Below the pieces are notes generated by a model. The model was not told the DNA's origin, searched no databases, and was given only the letters and a program-made list of their open reading frames with translations. Source: Lycocorax pyrrhopterus obiensis (lineage: Eukaryota > Chordata > Aves > Passeriformes > Paradisaeidae). Taken from it: a stretch of DNA of 64,000 nt. Numbering within the stretch: position 1 is the stretch's first letter; every line of letters begins with the position of its first letter. Both the position numbers and the translations under genes were made by a program. Shown one piece after another: positions 38,753-49,200 of the stretch. Location: NCBI GenBank assembly GCA_014706295.1, contig JACSVZ010000007.1:52342975-52406974 (forward strand). Direction: 5' to 3'.

Positions 38753-41039
38753 TTGACTACAGCCTGTTAACAGGAAGTGAAAGCAAGTCTTCTTTGTCCT
38801 AAAATTGGAGTATGTTAACTCCTGAAAATTCAGCAAGGGATGGGTGAAAGCTTTTTTGTTCTCGCTTAGGTAATAGTCATTCGCATTACACTACTCAGGA
38901 CAAACAAAACTTAAATAATTAGCTATAAAATACAGCTTTCAAAAATGTAACATCATACAGTTTCTGACTGCCAGCAGTCAGTGTGCACAAATGTACAGCA
39001 ACAAATCCTCTTCAGATATACCAGCCCCACTGTACTGCTCAAGATGCCACATTCTCATCTATATGGTTTCACACTTACCAAACAACTAGCTTTGAACTGT
39101 ACAAATGATGAAGGCTATAGCACACTTAAAAATGGTCAATTAAAAGTGTTTTTGTTGTTTCACCGTACCAGAAGAATTCCCAGAGACACATTAGTGCATC
39201 CTTCTAATCCATTGTCCCATTGTTCCCACAGCCAGACAGAATTTCTTTTTCATTTTGTGCCTTGTGGTGCAGTTTAGTATAATGAGATTGTAACATGTCT
39301 CAAAATCATTAAATTATGAAAATGTTTCCCTTTTCTAACCCTTCCCCTTAGAGTATAATGGCATCATAACAGCATCTGGAGATTGGAGCTGAGACCATTT
39401 TCTGTCACTTCTCTGAGCTGATTTGCAGCACGCTGAGCTGAAAGGCTTCAGACACCTTCACCACTAATTTCAGTGGGTTATCTATTGTAAGGTTTTATAT
39501 GTTGTATCTCTCTTTAAGGATGGATTAGATTTGAGTTTCTAAGTGACTTTTAATTTCTACTCTCTGAAATGGAGATGCATTGCCTCTTTCTGGCCTTTAT
39601 CCTACTTTGGCAAATCTCATAAAAGTTACTGGGCATTTACTTCTCTTATCTTTGTAGCACTCTCACTGACAACACAGTTTTTACTACAAACATAATACTT
39701 TTAGATACCATAGGTTTCACATATTTATTTTTCAAAACTTGCACATCTGAAGGAGGTATAGGTTAAAGTAACATTGACATCTTATGGCGAGCACACCTTT
39801 TGTCTCAAGATGGTGGAAAATGAGCATATTAAAACACTTCTCAACCTCAAAAATAATAATCAAATTATAGCAATAATGTTTTAAATGAAGGAAATTGTTA
39901 GTCAAAATTTTTACTGAAAATGAGCTTCATTTTTCTATTGTTGCAACTCATCGGCCAAAAATCCCATGTATGTCCTTCTGTGTGTGTACAATATTTTAGA
40001 ATAATATAGCATCTTTGAAATGTTTGATAGCTTATGAATGAAAAGGTCATGAGAAAATCTAAGGGCTCTGTGTTAATTTTAAAGACAAGAAAGAATCCTG
40101 CCTCATTTAAAACACTAAGAAAACCTATATGCTTTTGTATTTTTGAAGTAATTTTCTAGAATTTTTTGATCTCTGGTTTTGGTTTTTTTAAAATATGTAA
40201 TTAAACTGCCACAATTTTTCTGTTATTTATAGCCCACAGGTATAAAATGCAGTTGTTTTTGTCTGATATAAGTTAAGCACATCAGGCTGGGTAAGTACTT
40301 GTGCTGGAGATGACTTCAACTCTACCAATATTGGCACTGGCAATTCAGGAGGGAGCACTTTTCACTCCACTTTAACATGGAACTGATATCTCTGCCTAAT
40401 TTTATGGCATACTTTTGTGTTAGCACTGCCATGGTTTAGTGGTTGGTGAAAAGACTCACATATACCAAACCCACGCCTGTAAATGGATCCACATGATGGA
40501 ACTGCCCCGCAAAAAGCTCCTGAAAGGACTGAGGCCTGAAGACATGATGTGTTAAGTGCTTCGGCATTTTTTTCAAGATGAAAGGTGCTATAGATATGCA
40601 ATGTGCTATTTCCCTTGTATCCCTCGAGGAGCTTGAAATAAATATGTCACTGGACACTTCAACATCCCTTAGCACAGAAATTGAAGCCCAAAATGTATCA
40701 AATAATTTTACAATATTAGTAGCCACCAGTTTTAGCCACTGCCTTCGTCTCACCATGAATGGACATTATGAACATACCTAGATAAAAATATGGTAAACAG
40801 TTACAGCTATTTTAGCATCCTGTATTGGGAAAGTGTATCACTCTTCAAAGTACATAGTTTAAACTGTATAAAATGGCATAAGGAATTACAGCGTGTATAA
40901 TTCTTTTTGGTTTTGTAAGAGAGTATCAATTACAATGTTATCGTGACAGCTCCACACTGTAGCCAGGAGAATCGCCATTGAAATCAGTGGAGGGCAGAAG
41001 GTGCAATTACAGGCAGGCTGTTGCTTCAGTGGAAGAAAC
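38753..41039. other. Region immediately upstream of the EML1 CpG island
   Basis: About 2.3 kb of AT-rich DNA with no supported exon, ending in a sharp transition to CpG-rich sequence near 41040. No divergent gene is recognisable on the - strand. Confidence 0.65.
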
Positions 41040-41484
41040 GAGAGGAGCCTCAGATAAGGCAGCCGAGCGCTGCAGCAGCAGGGAGGGATGCTGAGGCTGT
41101 GTACGCGGGGCTCCCCGGCTGCACAGCTGCCACCGCAAAACCCCTGCCCCGCATTCAGGGACGCTCCGGCCCTAACTGCGTCCGTGGCCGTACTTCGGGT
41201 TAACCCCCGGGTCACCGGCGGGCACATTCCGCCGCAGGGCCGGGCGGTGTCTCCGCTCCACCTCGGCCCGATCGGGACACCGGTGCGGCCGGGCCCCGCG
41301 GTCAGGCGGCGGCAGAGCCCCGGGCGCGGCAGGGGGACCGCGGCTCGCCCTTCTCCCAGCCGCGGCCGGAGCCGGCGGGGCCGCTGAGGAGAGATGGCCG
41401 CGCCGGCCGAAGGACGCGACTCGTCGCTCGCCCCGCCGCCCCGGGGTCCCCCCCGCCTCCCGGGCCCCGCCGTGACGGCGGCCG

Positions 41485-41513
41485 CCCCGCCCCGGCCCGC
41501 CCCGGCCCGCCCC
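41485..41513 (-). promoter_or_regulatory. Tandem GC boxes (Sp/KLF) with G-quadruplex potential
   Basis: Six C-runs of 3 to 4 bases separated by only 1 or 2 bases appear on the + strand, built from about 2.5 copies of the decamer CCCCGGCCCG. Each CCGCCCC is an Sp1/KLF GC box. On the - strand this is a short-loop G-quadruplex motif. A second, looser C-run set (four runs, loops of 4-5 bases) occupies 41431-41461. Both lie 200 to 280 bp upstream of the ATG. Confidence 0.6.
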
Positions 41514-41573
41514 GCGGGTCTCCCCCCGCGCCTCGGCGGCGGAGCGGCCGCCGCCCCAGCCGCGGCGGAGTGA

Positions 41574-41598
41574 ATGGGTTGCCATGGCAACTGAGTGA
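41574..41598 (+). other. Two overlapping minimal upstream ORFs before EML1
   Basis: An ATG at 41574 opens a six-codon frame (MGCHGN) ending in TGA at 41592-41594. A second ATG at 41584 opens a four-codon frame (MATE) ending in TGA at 41596-41598. The second is in frame with the main ORF and closes 114 nt before it. Both ATGs lie inside or beside the X-box palindrome. They matter only if transcription begins upstream of 41574, which the sequence cannot settle. No other ATG lies between 41599 and 41712. Confidence 0.35.
41578..41591. promoter_or_regulatory. EML1: Perfect palindromic X-box (RFX site) upstream of EML1
   Basis: The 14-mer GTTGCCATGGCAAC is its own reverse complement. It fits the RFX-family X-box: two GTTGCC half-sites facing each other with a 2-bp spacer. 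It lies 122 to 135 bp before the EML1 ATG inside the CpG island, in the position typical of functional X-boxes. RFX2, RFX3 and related factors drive ciliary and neural genes. That this site is bound here is inference. It overlaps two tiny upstream ORFs, so whether it is promoter or 5' UTR depends on the unknown start site. Confidence 0.7.
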
Positions 41599-41712
41599 GG
41601 CAGGCAGCGAGGCCGCCGCGGCCCCAGCCGCCTCCGCTCCGCAGCGTGTGGGCGAGCAGGCAGCGGGCGGCCGCCGGGACAGCCGAGGGGACGCCGGGAG
41701 CGCAGCGGCAGG

Positions 41713-41779
41713 ATGGAGGACGGCTTCTCCAGCTACAGCAGCCTCTACGACACCTCCTCGCTGCTCCAGTTCTGCAACG
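41713..41779 (+). CDS. EML1: EML1 first coding exon (N-terminal 22 residues, partial gene)
   Basis: EML1 is a cytoplasmic microtubule-associated protein. In this family an N-terminal coiled coil trimerises the protein, and a HELP plus WD-repeat (TAPE) double propeller contacts tubulin. This exon gives only the first 22 residues, starting MEDGFSSYSSLYDTSS and ending LLQFCN; from memory this is identical to the start of mammalian EML1. The paralogue EML4 begins differently, which favours EML1. The ATG is at 41713, with A at -3 and G at +4 (strong initiation context). An in-frame TGA at 41596-41598 and no in-frame ATG between fix this start. The exon ends after one base of codon 23 (41779), followed by a consensus donor GTAAGG at 41780; phase 1 agrees with an Asp codon opening exon 2. 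The trimerisation coiled coil and all WD repeats lie beyond the window. The CpG-island setting suggests broad expression. Identity is very likely; it rests on recalled protein sequence, not a search. Confidence 0.93.
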
Positions 41780-42183
41780 GTAAGGGCGGGGGCGGCCCCC
41801 GGCGAGCGGCGGGGTCCCGGCGCTCCGGCGGGGCGGAGGCGGAGGCCGGCGCGGGGAAGCAGCGCCGGGAGCGGGCCTGGTCCAGGCTGCCGGCCGCGTC
41901 TCCGCCGCCCAGGGCCGCCCGGCTCCGCAGCGCAACTCGGGGAGCGGAGGAGGAGGAGGGAGGAAACTTCACCCCCTTCAGCCTCCCCCGTTATACGGCG
42001 GGAAACCTGCCAGTCCGCGGGGCGCCTCTGCGAGTAACTTCTGAATCTCCTTCATGGGAATATGCTGAGATACGTGTGCGTATGTGGATGGTGTAGATGT
42101 CTGTATGCATCTTTCCCAAAGGCAGATCTGGTAGCTCAAGCGGTCACCCACCGCTGCGTGTCTCCGTTGCGCGTATGCCAACG

Positions 42184-42234
42184 TACACACACACACACAT
42201 ATACATATATATAAATATATATATATATATGTAT
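42184..42234. repeat. CA/TA compound microsatellite in EML1 intron 1
   Basis: A CA run of about 8 units passes into TA-rich repeats over 50 bp, only 400 bp downstream of exon 1. An AT-rich run inside the GC-rich shoulder of the island is conspicuous. Confidence 0.9.
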
Positions 42235-44273
42235 AAGACCTGTATTTATATACATGTGTAAGGCCGAGCTGCCCGTGACCCCGGGGGCGCAGTGGGACGC
42301 CGCGGCGGGGGCAGGTGTCCTTCAGCCCCCTGCCCGTCCCCGCTCCCAGAGCCCACCCGGCGCCTCTCTGCACCAGCGAAGGGCGGTGTTGAGGTGTGAG
42401 GTGCCTGTGTGGAGTTACGGGAGTTGGCCTTCAGTTACTGATTTTTCTTTCTGCTGTTTTCTAAGGTAGGGGTTATTGGGGTGGTGGCGTCACCTGGGTG
42501 GCAGCATGGCAGGGGAGCTGCCAGGTTGCAGTGATGGGTAGTAAAAAAGGAAGGAGGTGGGGAACTGCAAGTATCCTCACAGGCAGTATTGGAGATTGGC
42601 CTGCATAGTACTTGGGATTATTCAACTAGCTCATGTTTCCCGTGGGGGAAAATAAATCAGCTATTCTAAATGTTACAGAGAGTTCTTCGTGGTAAACTAT
42701 AATCTCAAAATACCTTATTTTGATTTGAGTTATTGCTTTCTAGCAGCAAAATTGTGAGCATTCATAATCTCATATTTCATATTTGTGGATCTCTTAGTCC
42801 TCCACATTTTAGTAGTGGTCTTGCTTTCTACTGCTGTCTGAACAGCTGGAGTCAGCTTCATATGAAATTGCTTCATGACAGCAACTGCATCAGACATAGC
42901 TACGTCTTTCCTTGAAAGATACGAAGATGATAAATTTCGCATTATTTTTTTTGTGGTGTAGTGCAAGAAATGGACAGGGTTGCAGAAAAGTCTGGTATGT
43001 GTGGACCTGGAGACTGAGGGAGCAGTTTTTTCAGGGCAGCAGGAGTTCTGTGTGTGGGCTGTGCATTGTGCGGTGACGCCGTAGTTTTGGAGCTCTTCAG
43101 GAGAGAAAACTATGACTATGTACGGGGGTTGTACGCTAATAGCAGATGCCTGTTTTGCCTAAACTTAATAAATATTTCATTGTAAGTGTTTTTAATCAGG
43201 AAACATACAGCAATGTATTTCAAAGTTTATACTCTAATCCATTTATAACCAAGCTGTCTTCCTACCAAAATCCCTGGGCTTTGCTTTTGCAGTGATCATG
43301 ATAGTAGCCTGCGTGTGGGAGCAGAAGGAGTAGCATCACTTTCTGAATAGTTTGAAAAAGCAGAGTAGCTTACTCCTGAGCACTGTCCCTCGTGTTGATT
43401 TAGTAACTCTGAGCACCTATTATACTTGATGGAAATAAGCCATATGTACTTATACTGTACAAATGTTTTAAAATCTTAGTTAATCCTTAAGTATTATGTT
43501 CTAGAATGTGTTTCTGATGAAATCACTTGCTTAGCTGTTGTCTCATTGTAAATAGTGAGCTCAAGGGCTGTTGTAAGTTTGTATTATTCTGTGCTTATAA
43601 AAGAAAGTGGTTGAATTCAGAAGCCCTTCATTTTATGAGTTAGCCTTTAGTGAGACTATATCAAATGAGATGAGGAATTAAAGATAATCAGGCCTTTGAG
43701 TACAGCCTTGAGGTGATCAGGTATTTCACACATGACCCATGAGGAAGAACATATAAATAGAGGATGCTAGTGAGGGCTTTGAGGTTGAAAAGTGGTAAAG
43801 AAAAGTGGAAAGCTCTTGCAAGTATAATGGGCAGTATGAAAAATGATGTGAAGTTGGGAGTGAGGCAGACATATAGAAGAAACCAAATGAAGCAAGCAAG
43901 TGGTAGAGATATGAAAGACAATATGATTTTAGTATACAGTAAAGTGAAATACAGAAACGGCTGGTAAGCACTCAAAGTGATCATTGTTGAATGCTGTAAA
44001 GGTTTCTGTTCTGAACAGGATTAATTTTAGTTGTACAAGGAAAGACACGATGGAATTTTCTGGTGCTCTCAAACAGAAGAAATTATAAAGAGACTGCCCA
44101 TATGTATTGTTTTGAAAGATCAGGATGCAAAGGTTGTGCTCCTGAAATAATATCTGTGGATCACCTGTAGGGTAGCAACTAAGGTCTAGCCTGGGCCAAG
44201 GATGGCTGCAGCTTCTCCCACTACTCAATACATTCTCCTTGTCTGGAATACAGTGGGAGCCCAAGAGGGTATT

Positions 44274-44290
44274 GGGAGGGAGGGAGGGAG
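44274..44290 (+). repeat. GGGA run with G-quadruplex motif
   Basis: Four GGG runs, each separated by a single A (44274-44288), lie on the sense strand of intron 1. One-base loops make this a canonical, very compact G-quadruplex motif in DNA and in the pre-mRNA. Confidence 0.75.
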
Positions 44291-45446
44291 CGGTAGTGAA
44301 CAGGAAGCTGTGATGGGAATGAGAGAGCAGGATCTTGGCTGGTGGAGAACCTGGTCAGGGAGAAAAAAGTTGATATGAGAGCAGATTTGCCCCAAACTTG
44401 ACCCTTTCTTTCTAGAAAGGGCCCTGGGTTCAGGAGAAGAATTTGGGTGTTCACTCATATGCAGATTTAGTTTGCATGATTATTTAGTAATGTGTTTTTA
44501 CGGCTTGTGATGTGTAAAAAATAAGGTAAATGGAGGAGGAAGAGAGAGAAGAAAGAGGTGAGGAAAATATGTTAGTTTTGAGCTGCATGTCTAAAATCTA
44601 GGGCAGATATTTAGCACAGCTAATTCAAAGACACCTACTTTCTTCAAACTCTGCTTCACAGAACAATAAAGGCACAGTTGGCATTTGAGAAACATTGTGT
44701 TAATGAACACAAGTGTCAGTCTGAGATAACATCAAAGCAAGAAATACAAAGTTCCGATGTGATTTTAGGCAAGTTATTTCATTCTTGATGCCTGAGTTTC
44801 CTTAGTTGTAAACTCAGCAGAAAGTACATGCCTGCTTTGGAGGAGTTTATCACATTCATTGATTTGTTTGGTATCTCCCTCTTCAGTTTCAGAGGACAGT
44901 CCTCAGATGCACAAAGTGTTTTGCTAGTTGCTCTGCCTGTTGTTTGTTTATTTTTAAGAAAGACACTAAAATAACTCCTCTTAATGCCCAAGGACAATTC
45001 TCAACTTACTTATCACTTTCTAGGTAATGAAGGACTCTGTTGGTTTATTTTGTATGTTATGAAGTAAAGCTTAGATAATATTAATTGTGCCTGCTTATAG
45101 ATACCTTCCTTGGTATTGAAGTTAGTTTTAGGTAGAAAGCCAGTATGTTTATCTACAGTCAATCAGGTTGTTAGTCGTGTGTTATTTAAGCCGAAGGTAA
45201 AAGTGGAAGGATACTGGTAAGGCAAGATAGTGTTGAGGTTTTTATCATCTGCTTAAAAACTGATGGAGAGAACCATGCTGGACATGAAACACTACCAAAC
45301 CAGACACATACTGGAATTAGAAACATTGCTCATCTCGCCTCCAGCTGATTTACTGAACTGCAGGTGTGATCAGTACTGATTATAGACAGGCTGGAAAGAC
45401 ACGTAGGGTGTGGGCAGAGTTTTGTGGGTCCTCTGACCACAAATCC

Positions 45447-45472
45447 CTATCTATCTATTCTCTATCTATTTA
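45447..45472 (+). repeat. TCTA tetranucleotide microsatellite
   Basis: Imperfect CTAT units with one TC interruption, about 26 bp, in intron 1. Confidence 0.8.
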
Positions 45473-45923
45473 TACAGCCTTCACCACAGTAATTGCTGTG
45501 GGCAGGATTATTAGGTATGTGAAATGTAAAGGGTGAAATCTGGGTTTCCTGCAAAACCCCTCTGTAGACTTAAAGATGGAAGTGAGAATTTATCTATTAT
45601 TTCTTTGGAACTTGTAGCATCTTTTAAATGTCCTTCATGTGGCTCCTGGGAAAATCGTAGCTGTCAAGTGGCCATTCCTGCAACCACAGATCCCTTTTTT
45701 TTGACAGAAAGTTCAGCTTTAGTGTATCTGGGTAAAGCAGTAAAAAAAAGTGTGAAACATTATTTCTTAATGAAATTGATCTATTTGGCAAGGGATTCCA
45801 TAATATTAATTACAGTTCTGTTTATCAGATTACCTGAAGTGTAATTGTTAGCAAAAAAATTGAGAGAAAAATTTAAATTGATACAAACTATACTATAATT
45901 TATTTTTAAAAAAGAGCAGAATC

Positions 45924-46275
45924 ACAGAATATGCCGAGTTAGAAGGGACCCACAAGGATCATTGATCAAACTCTTAGCCCTGCACAGCACCATCCCCAAG
46001 AGTCACACCATGTGCCTGAGAGCATTGTCCAGATGCTTCTTGAACTCTGTCAAGCTTGAGGCTGTGACCACTTCCTGGGGAGCCTGTTCCAGTGCCCAAC
46101 CACCCTCTAGGTGAAGAGCTTTTTCCTGATATCCAACCTAAACTTCCCTTGACACAACTTCTGGCTATGCCCTCTGGTTCTGACACTGGTCACTGCAGTA
46201 GCTGCCCCTGCTCTTCTCCTCATGAGGAAGTTGTAGACTGTGATGAGGTCTCCTCTTAGGCCCATTACCTCTTAA
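45924..46275 (-). mobile_element. CR1 LINE fragment, about 350 bp, antisense in EML1 intron 1
   Basis: The left end ATCACAGAATATG is the reverse complement of the CR1 octamer tail, followed by GTTAGAAGGGACCCACAAGG. The stretch then continues through the hallmark CCTGTTCCAGTGCCCAACCACCC, GTGAAGAGCTTTTTCCTGATATCCAACC and ATGAGGTCTCCTCTTAG segments. This is a fairly well preserved 3' portion of an avian-type CR1 inserted on the - strand, opposite to EML1. The 5' end is truncated near 46275. It is better preserved than the copy at 30365, so it is younger. Confidence 0.93.
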
Positions 46276-49200
46276 AAAAGTAGTGGTTCCTTTTGGCTCC
46301 CTCCCCCCCAAATCACTAAATCATATTATTAAGGTTTTTGACAGATAATAGCTTTGATAACTGTCAGTCACTCTTAAGTCATGAAAAGTAAATTGTGTGA
46401 CTCAGTTTTTGACAGTCTGTTTGCAATTTGAATCTTCTGCTTCTGTCTCCATTCCTGAAAATAAATTGAACATATGTACCTCTTCTCTCCAACTCCTGTA
46501 TCCACAAGTGGAGCAATGCCATGTCGGTGAGGAAGTGAGCGCCACAAACAGGAAATCTGTATGGACAGTATTATTCTGGTGGTTGTCTCTTCTTTCCCAT
46601 TTGACTCTCGCACTTCCCCTCCTTAACCTTCCTAAATGCAGCCTGTTACCCTCTTCCTACAGCTGGACCAAAATCACACAATATGGAATGGGTCAGGGAA
46701 GGAACAATGGTAAGTTGAGCTTTGTAGCTTTCAGGGCACTAGTTCAAATCTGTCAAGGGCTGGAAGAGACTGTAATTTGTTTTACTGTGATCACTTCCTA
46801 GCAATAATGCAAAACAAAACTGGATTTAATTTGGTTCTCACTGGGCAGATTCATGCACCATATGTAGGAAAAGGTGTTGCAAGCATGTTCAAAAAGATGT
46901 TGCAAACATGTTAATGACATTACTCATGTTGTTTTTCTCAGAAGTCCATAACAACACAGTCAGAGAGATAAATCAGGCTTTCTCATGTTTCATCTCTAGA
47001 CTTCTTCTCTCCAAAACAGCAGCGTATTTTGAACTCAGGAATGGAGGAGATACCCCACTTGAAGCTTACACCACTTTTATAGGACAGAAGATTTTATTAC
47101 CTTAGGCAGCATTGCTTAGACAGCATTTTCTTAATTTTTCTTTCAGTGAGATTTGTTCTGGCTCTTGCAGTCAAACTCTTAAATAAAATGCTGAATTGGA
47201 CTCTACATTAAATGTCATTTTATGCATTCGGAGCTATATGGAGTATAAGTTGATTCTAGACTATTTTTCTTCACTACTGGAGTAAAGGGGAGGGGTGGCA
47301 TACAGAAACCCTTTTTTTATGTTGGTATGTGCAGTAATTGAATGCAGAATAAATCAGTATGCTATGAATTAAAAATAACTTGCTGCAATGGACACTTGCA
47401 CAATATATATTGTTAGCTTATTAGAGCTCAAACTATTATTACTAATAAGACACTATATAAGTAAACTGAATTTGTTACCCTTTAATTAGTTATTTATTTC
47501 CAAAACATGAATTATTAACACTTGGTTTAGTCATGAATGGTGTTAATTATAGTTACTGGAATTTAATTTTTTTCCTTTTTTTCTTTTTTTAACTAAGCTT
47601 CTAAAAACAAATGAAAATGTAGACCAGTCATGAGAGAATCCTCTAGTGATAGTTAAACCTCAACAGAGAATCTGTGTCAGTGTTAGCAATATGGAGAGAA
47701 ACTACAAGTATCAAGTATTTTATCATGAATAAAACAACATACGGAATTGCAAATTAAAGCATTGGGCTCTGAGCAGAAAAGCATGTTTTATCTGATCTTC
47801 AAGGAGTTTTTAAAAAATTTAATAGTACTCTACAGAGCTGATAAAATATATGTTTTAAGTTCTAATTAAGAATAGCAAATCTGAAATTCTTTTATTGAAC
47901 CTTAAACCACATGCAAACAATTCAAATAAGGATTGAAATTATATTAAAAGTACATTATTAAAAAGTGAATATACGTGAGGAGACAGTAAGGGAGTACATC
48001 AGTCAGTGACATACATTTTAATAGGTTTTATTCTGACTTCTCTCTTGTTTCTCCTTTCCTTAGAAATTCAAGATGAAGATTTTAAAGTTGATGCTGCAGT
48101 TCTTTTGTTAAGAGAAGTTTTGTGAAGTTGTAATAAAGAATCTGTCTTTTGATCTCTAAAATCTTGGGGATGATGAGAGAGAATAAGTAGGAAGGTTGCA
48201 TGAAACAGTGTAATGACTGCATTTTTTGTTGGGTGCTTGATGTTTGCAAATGACGAATGTCAAGCATCCTTATGGGCAACCATAAGGAATTATGAAAGCT
48301 TAGAGGGAGTGCAAAAGGAGCTGTGGATGATGCTCTTCTTCCATGAAACACAATTTAAAATGTTCATCCATTACGTAATTAAAATGTGGAAGTAGGTCCC
48401 TGAGGTTTTTTAGGAAGATGGGGTGGGGATAATGGTATGTTAACATGATTTCAGTAAATTAATTCTTTGGAAAGTAATTAAGTGAGATTGTCCACACTCC
48501 ATTACTTCCAAAGGGTAAAATCTGACACAGTCCATCATATTCTCGTCTTGCTTTGAAATGACTGATTATTGAATAAATATAATATATTTGCTTGAAAATT
48601 AGCATTGGAGATCTCCCACACTGTTTTTAGGTATTGTGGAATGTAGAAACTAATTGCCTTTTTGGATTTAAAATCTGAAATAATCACTTCATTGTGATAA
48701 AAGCAGTTTGCATTTTGTAACTGCATAGACTCTGCATTTGATTGGAAACTTAAGTCAGGTTCCTGCAAACAGGAGGAAAGAAATGTTTTCTGGTTTTAAG
48801 TATAACTTCTATAATCTGTTTCAGGCCAATACATGAAGCATTGCTACTGGCTTGTAGTCATTGGAGAATTGAGTGTGAACAGGAGCCTAAGCTAAGCTTT
48901 GAAATGTGAGGTTCTTGAGATACAGAATAGATGAACACATTTCAATATGTAAATGGAGAAACGATCTTTGTTTTCAGCTAGTAAAGGCAAATATTTTCAA
49001 ATGAAAACTTTGTAAAGAACCTTTCATTTTATGAAAACTAGATCTTTCTTTTTCTTACAACTGTGTTAAAAAACATAGCATACTGAAACAGCCTTTGACA
49101 TTTCCCAGTGCAGCTCCTGTACACCCAAGTGGGGTTGACTGGGCGCTGGTATCTAGAATTTCCTTGGGGCTGTTGAAGGTTTTTGTACCCTGAAGTCAGC

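Larger units (their letters stand above)
41040..42030 (+). promoter_or_regulatory. EML1: CpG-island promoter of EML1
   Basis: GC content and CpG frequency rise sharply from about 41040, peak between 41200 and 41960, and fall back near 42030, with a smaller GC-rich shoulder at 42260-42390. The surrounding DNA is AT-rich and CpG-poor, so this is a classic CpG island centred on the first coding exon. I see no TATA box at a sensible distance. GC boxes and the RFX palindrome lie within 230 bp upstream of the ATG. The transcription start is not visible directly; it probably lies between about 41500 and 41690. Edges are estimated by eye. Confidence 0.9.
41780..45923 (+). other. EML1: EML1 intron 1, proximal part
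   Basis: The intron begins with a consensus GTAAGG donor. The first 250 bp are still CpG island, so the frame stays open to 42096 without being coding. Beyond 42430 the DNA is AT-rich and CpG-poor. It holds a CA/TA microsatellite (42184-42234), a GGGA run (44274-44290) and a TCTA run (45447-45472). No exon 2 signature (start of the EML1 coiled coil, SMEVTDRIASLEQ-like) is present in any frame. Confidence 0.85.

Noticed and set aside
40886..41935. 349-codon open frame on the - strand across the CpG island
   Set aside because: It starts at a TTG, is rich in Arg, Gly, Pro and Ala as any frame through CpG-rich DNA would be, overlaps EML1 exon 1, and resembles no protein. Stop-codon depletion in GC-rich sequence explains it. 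A divergent non-coding transcript is possible but not shown.
41713..42096. Read-through of the EML1 frame into the intron (127 codons)
   Set aside because: The consensus donor at 41780 and agreement with the known EML1 N-terminus show that residues after position 22 are intronic. The frame stays open only because the island is GC-rich.
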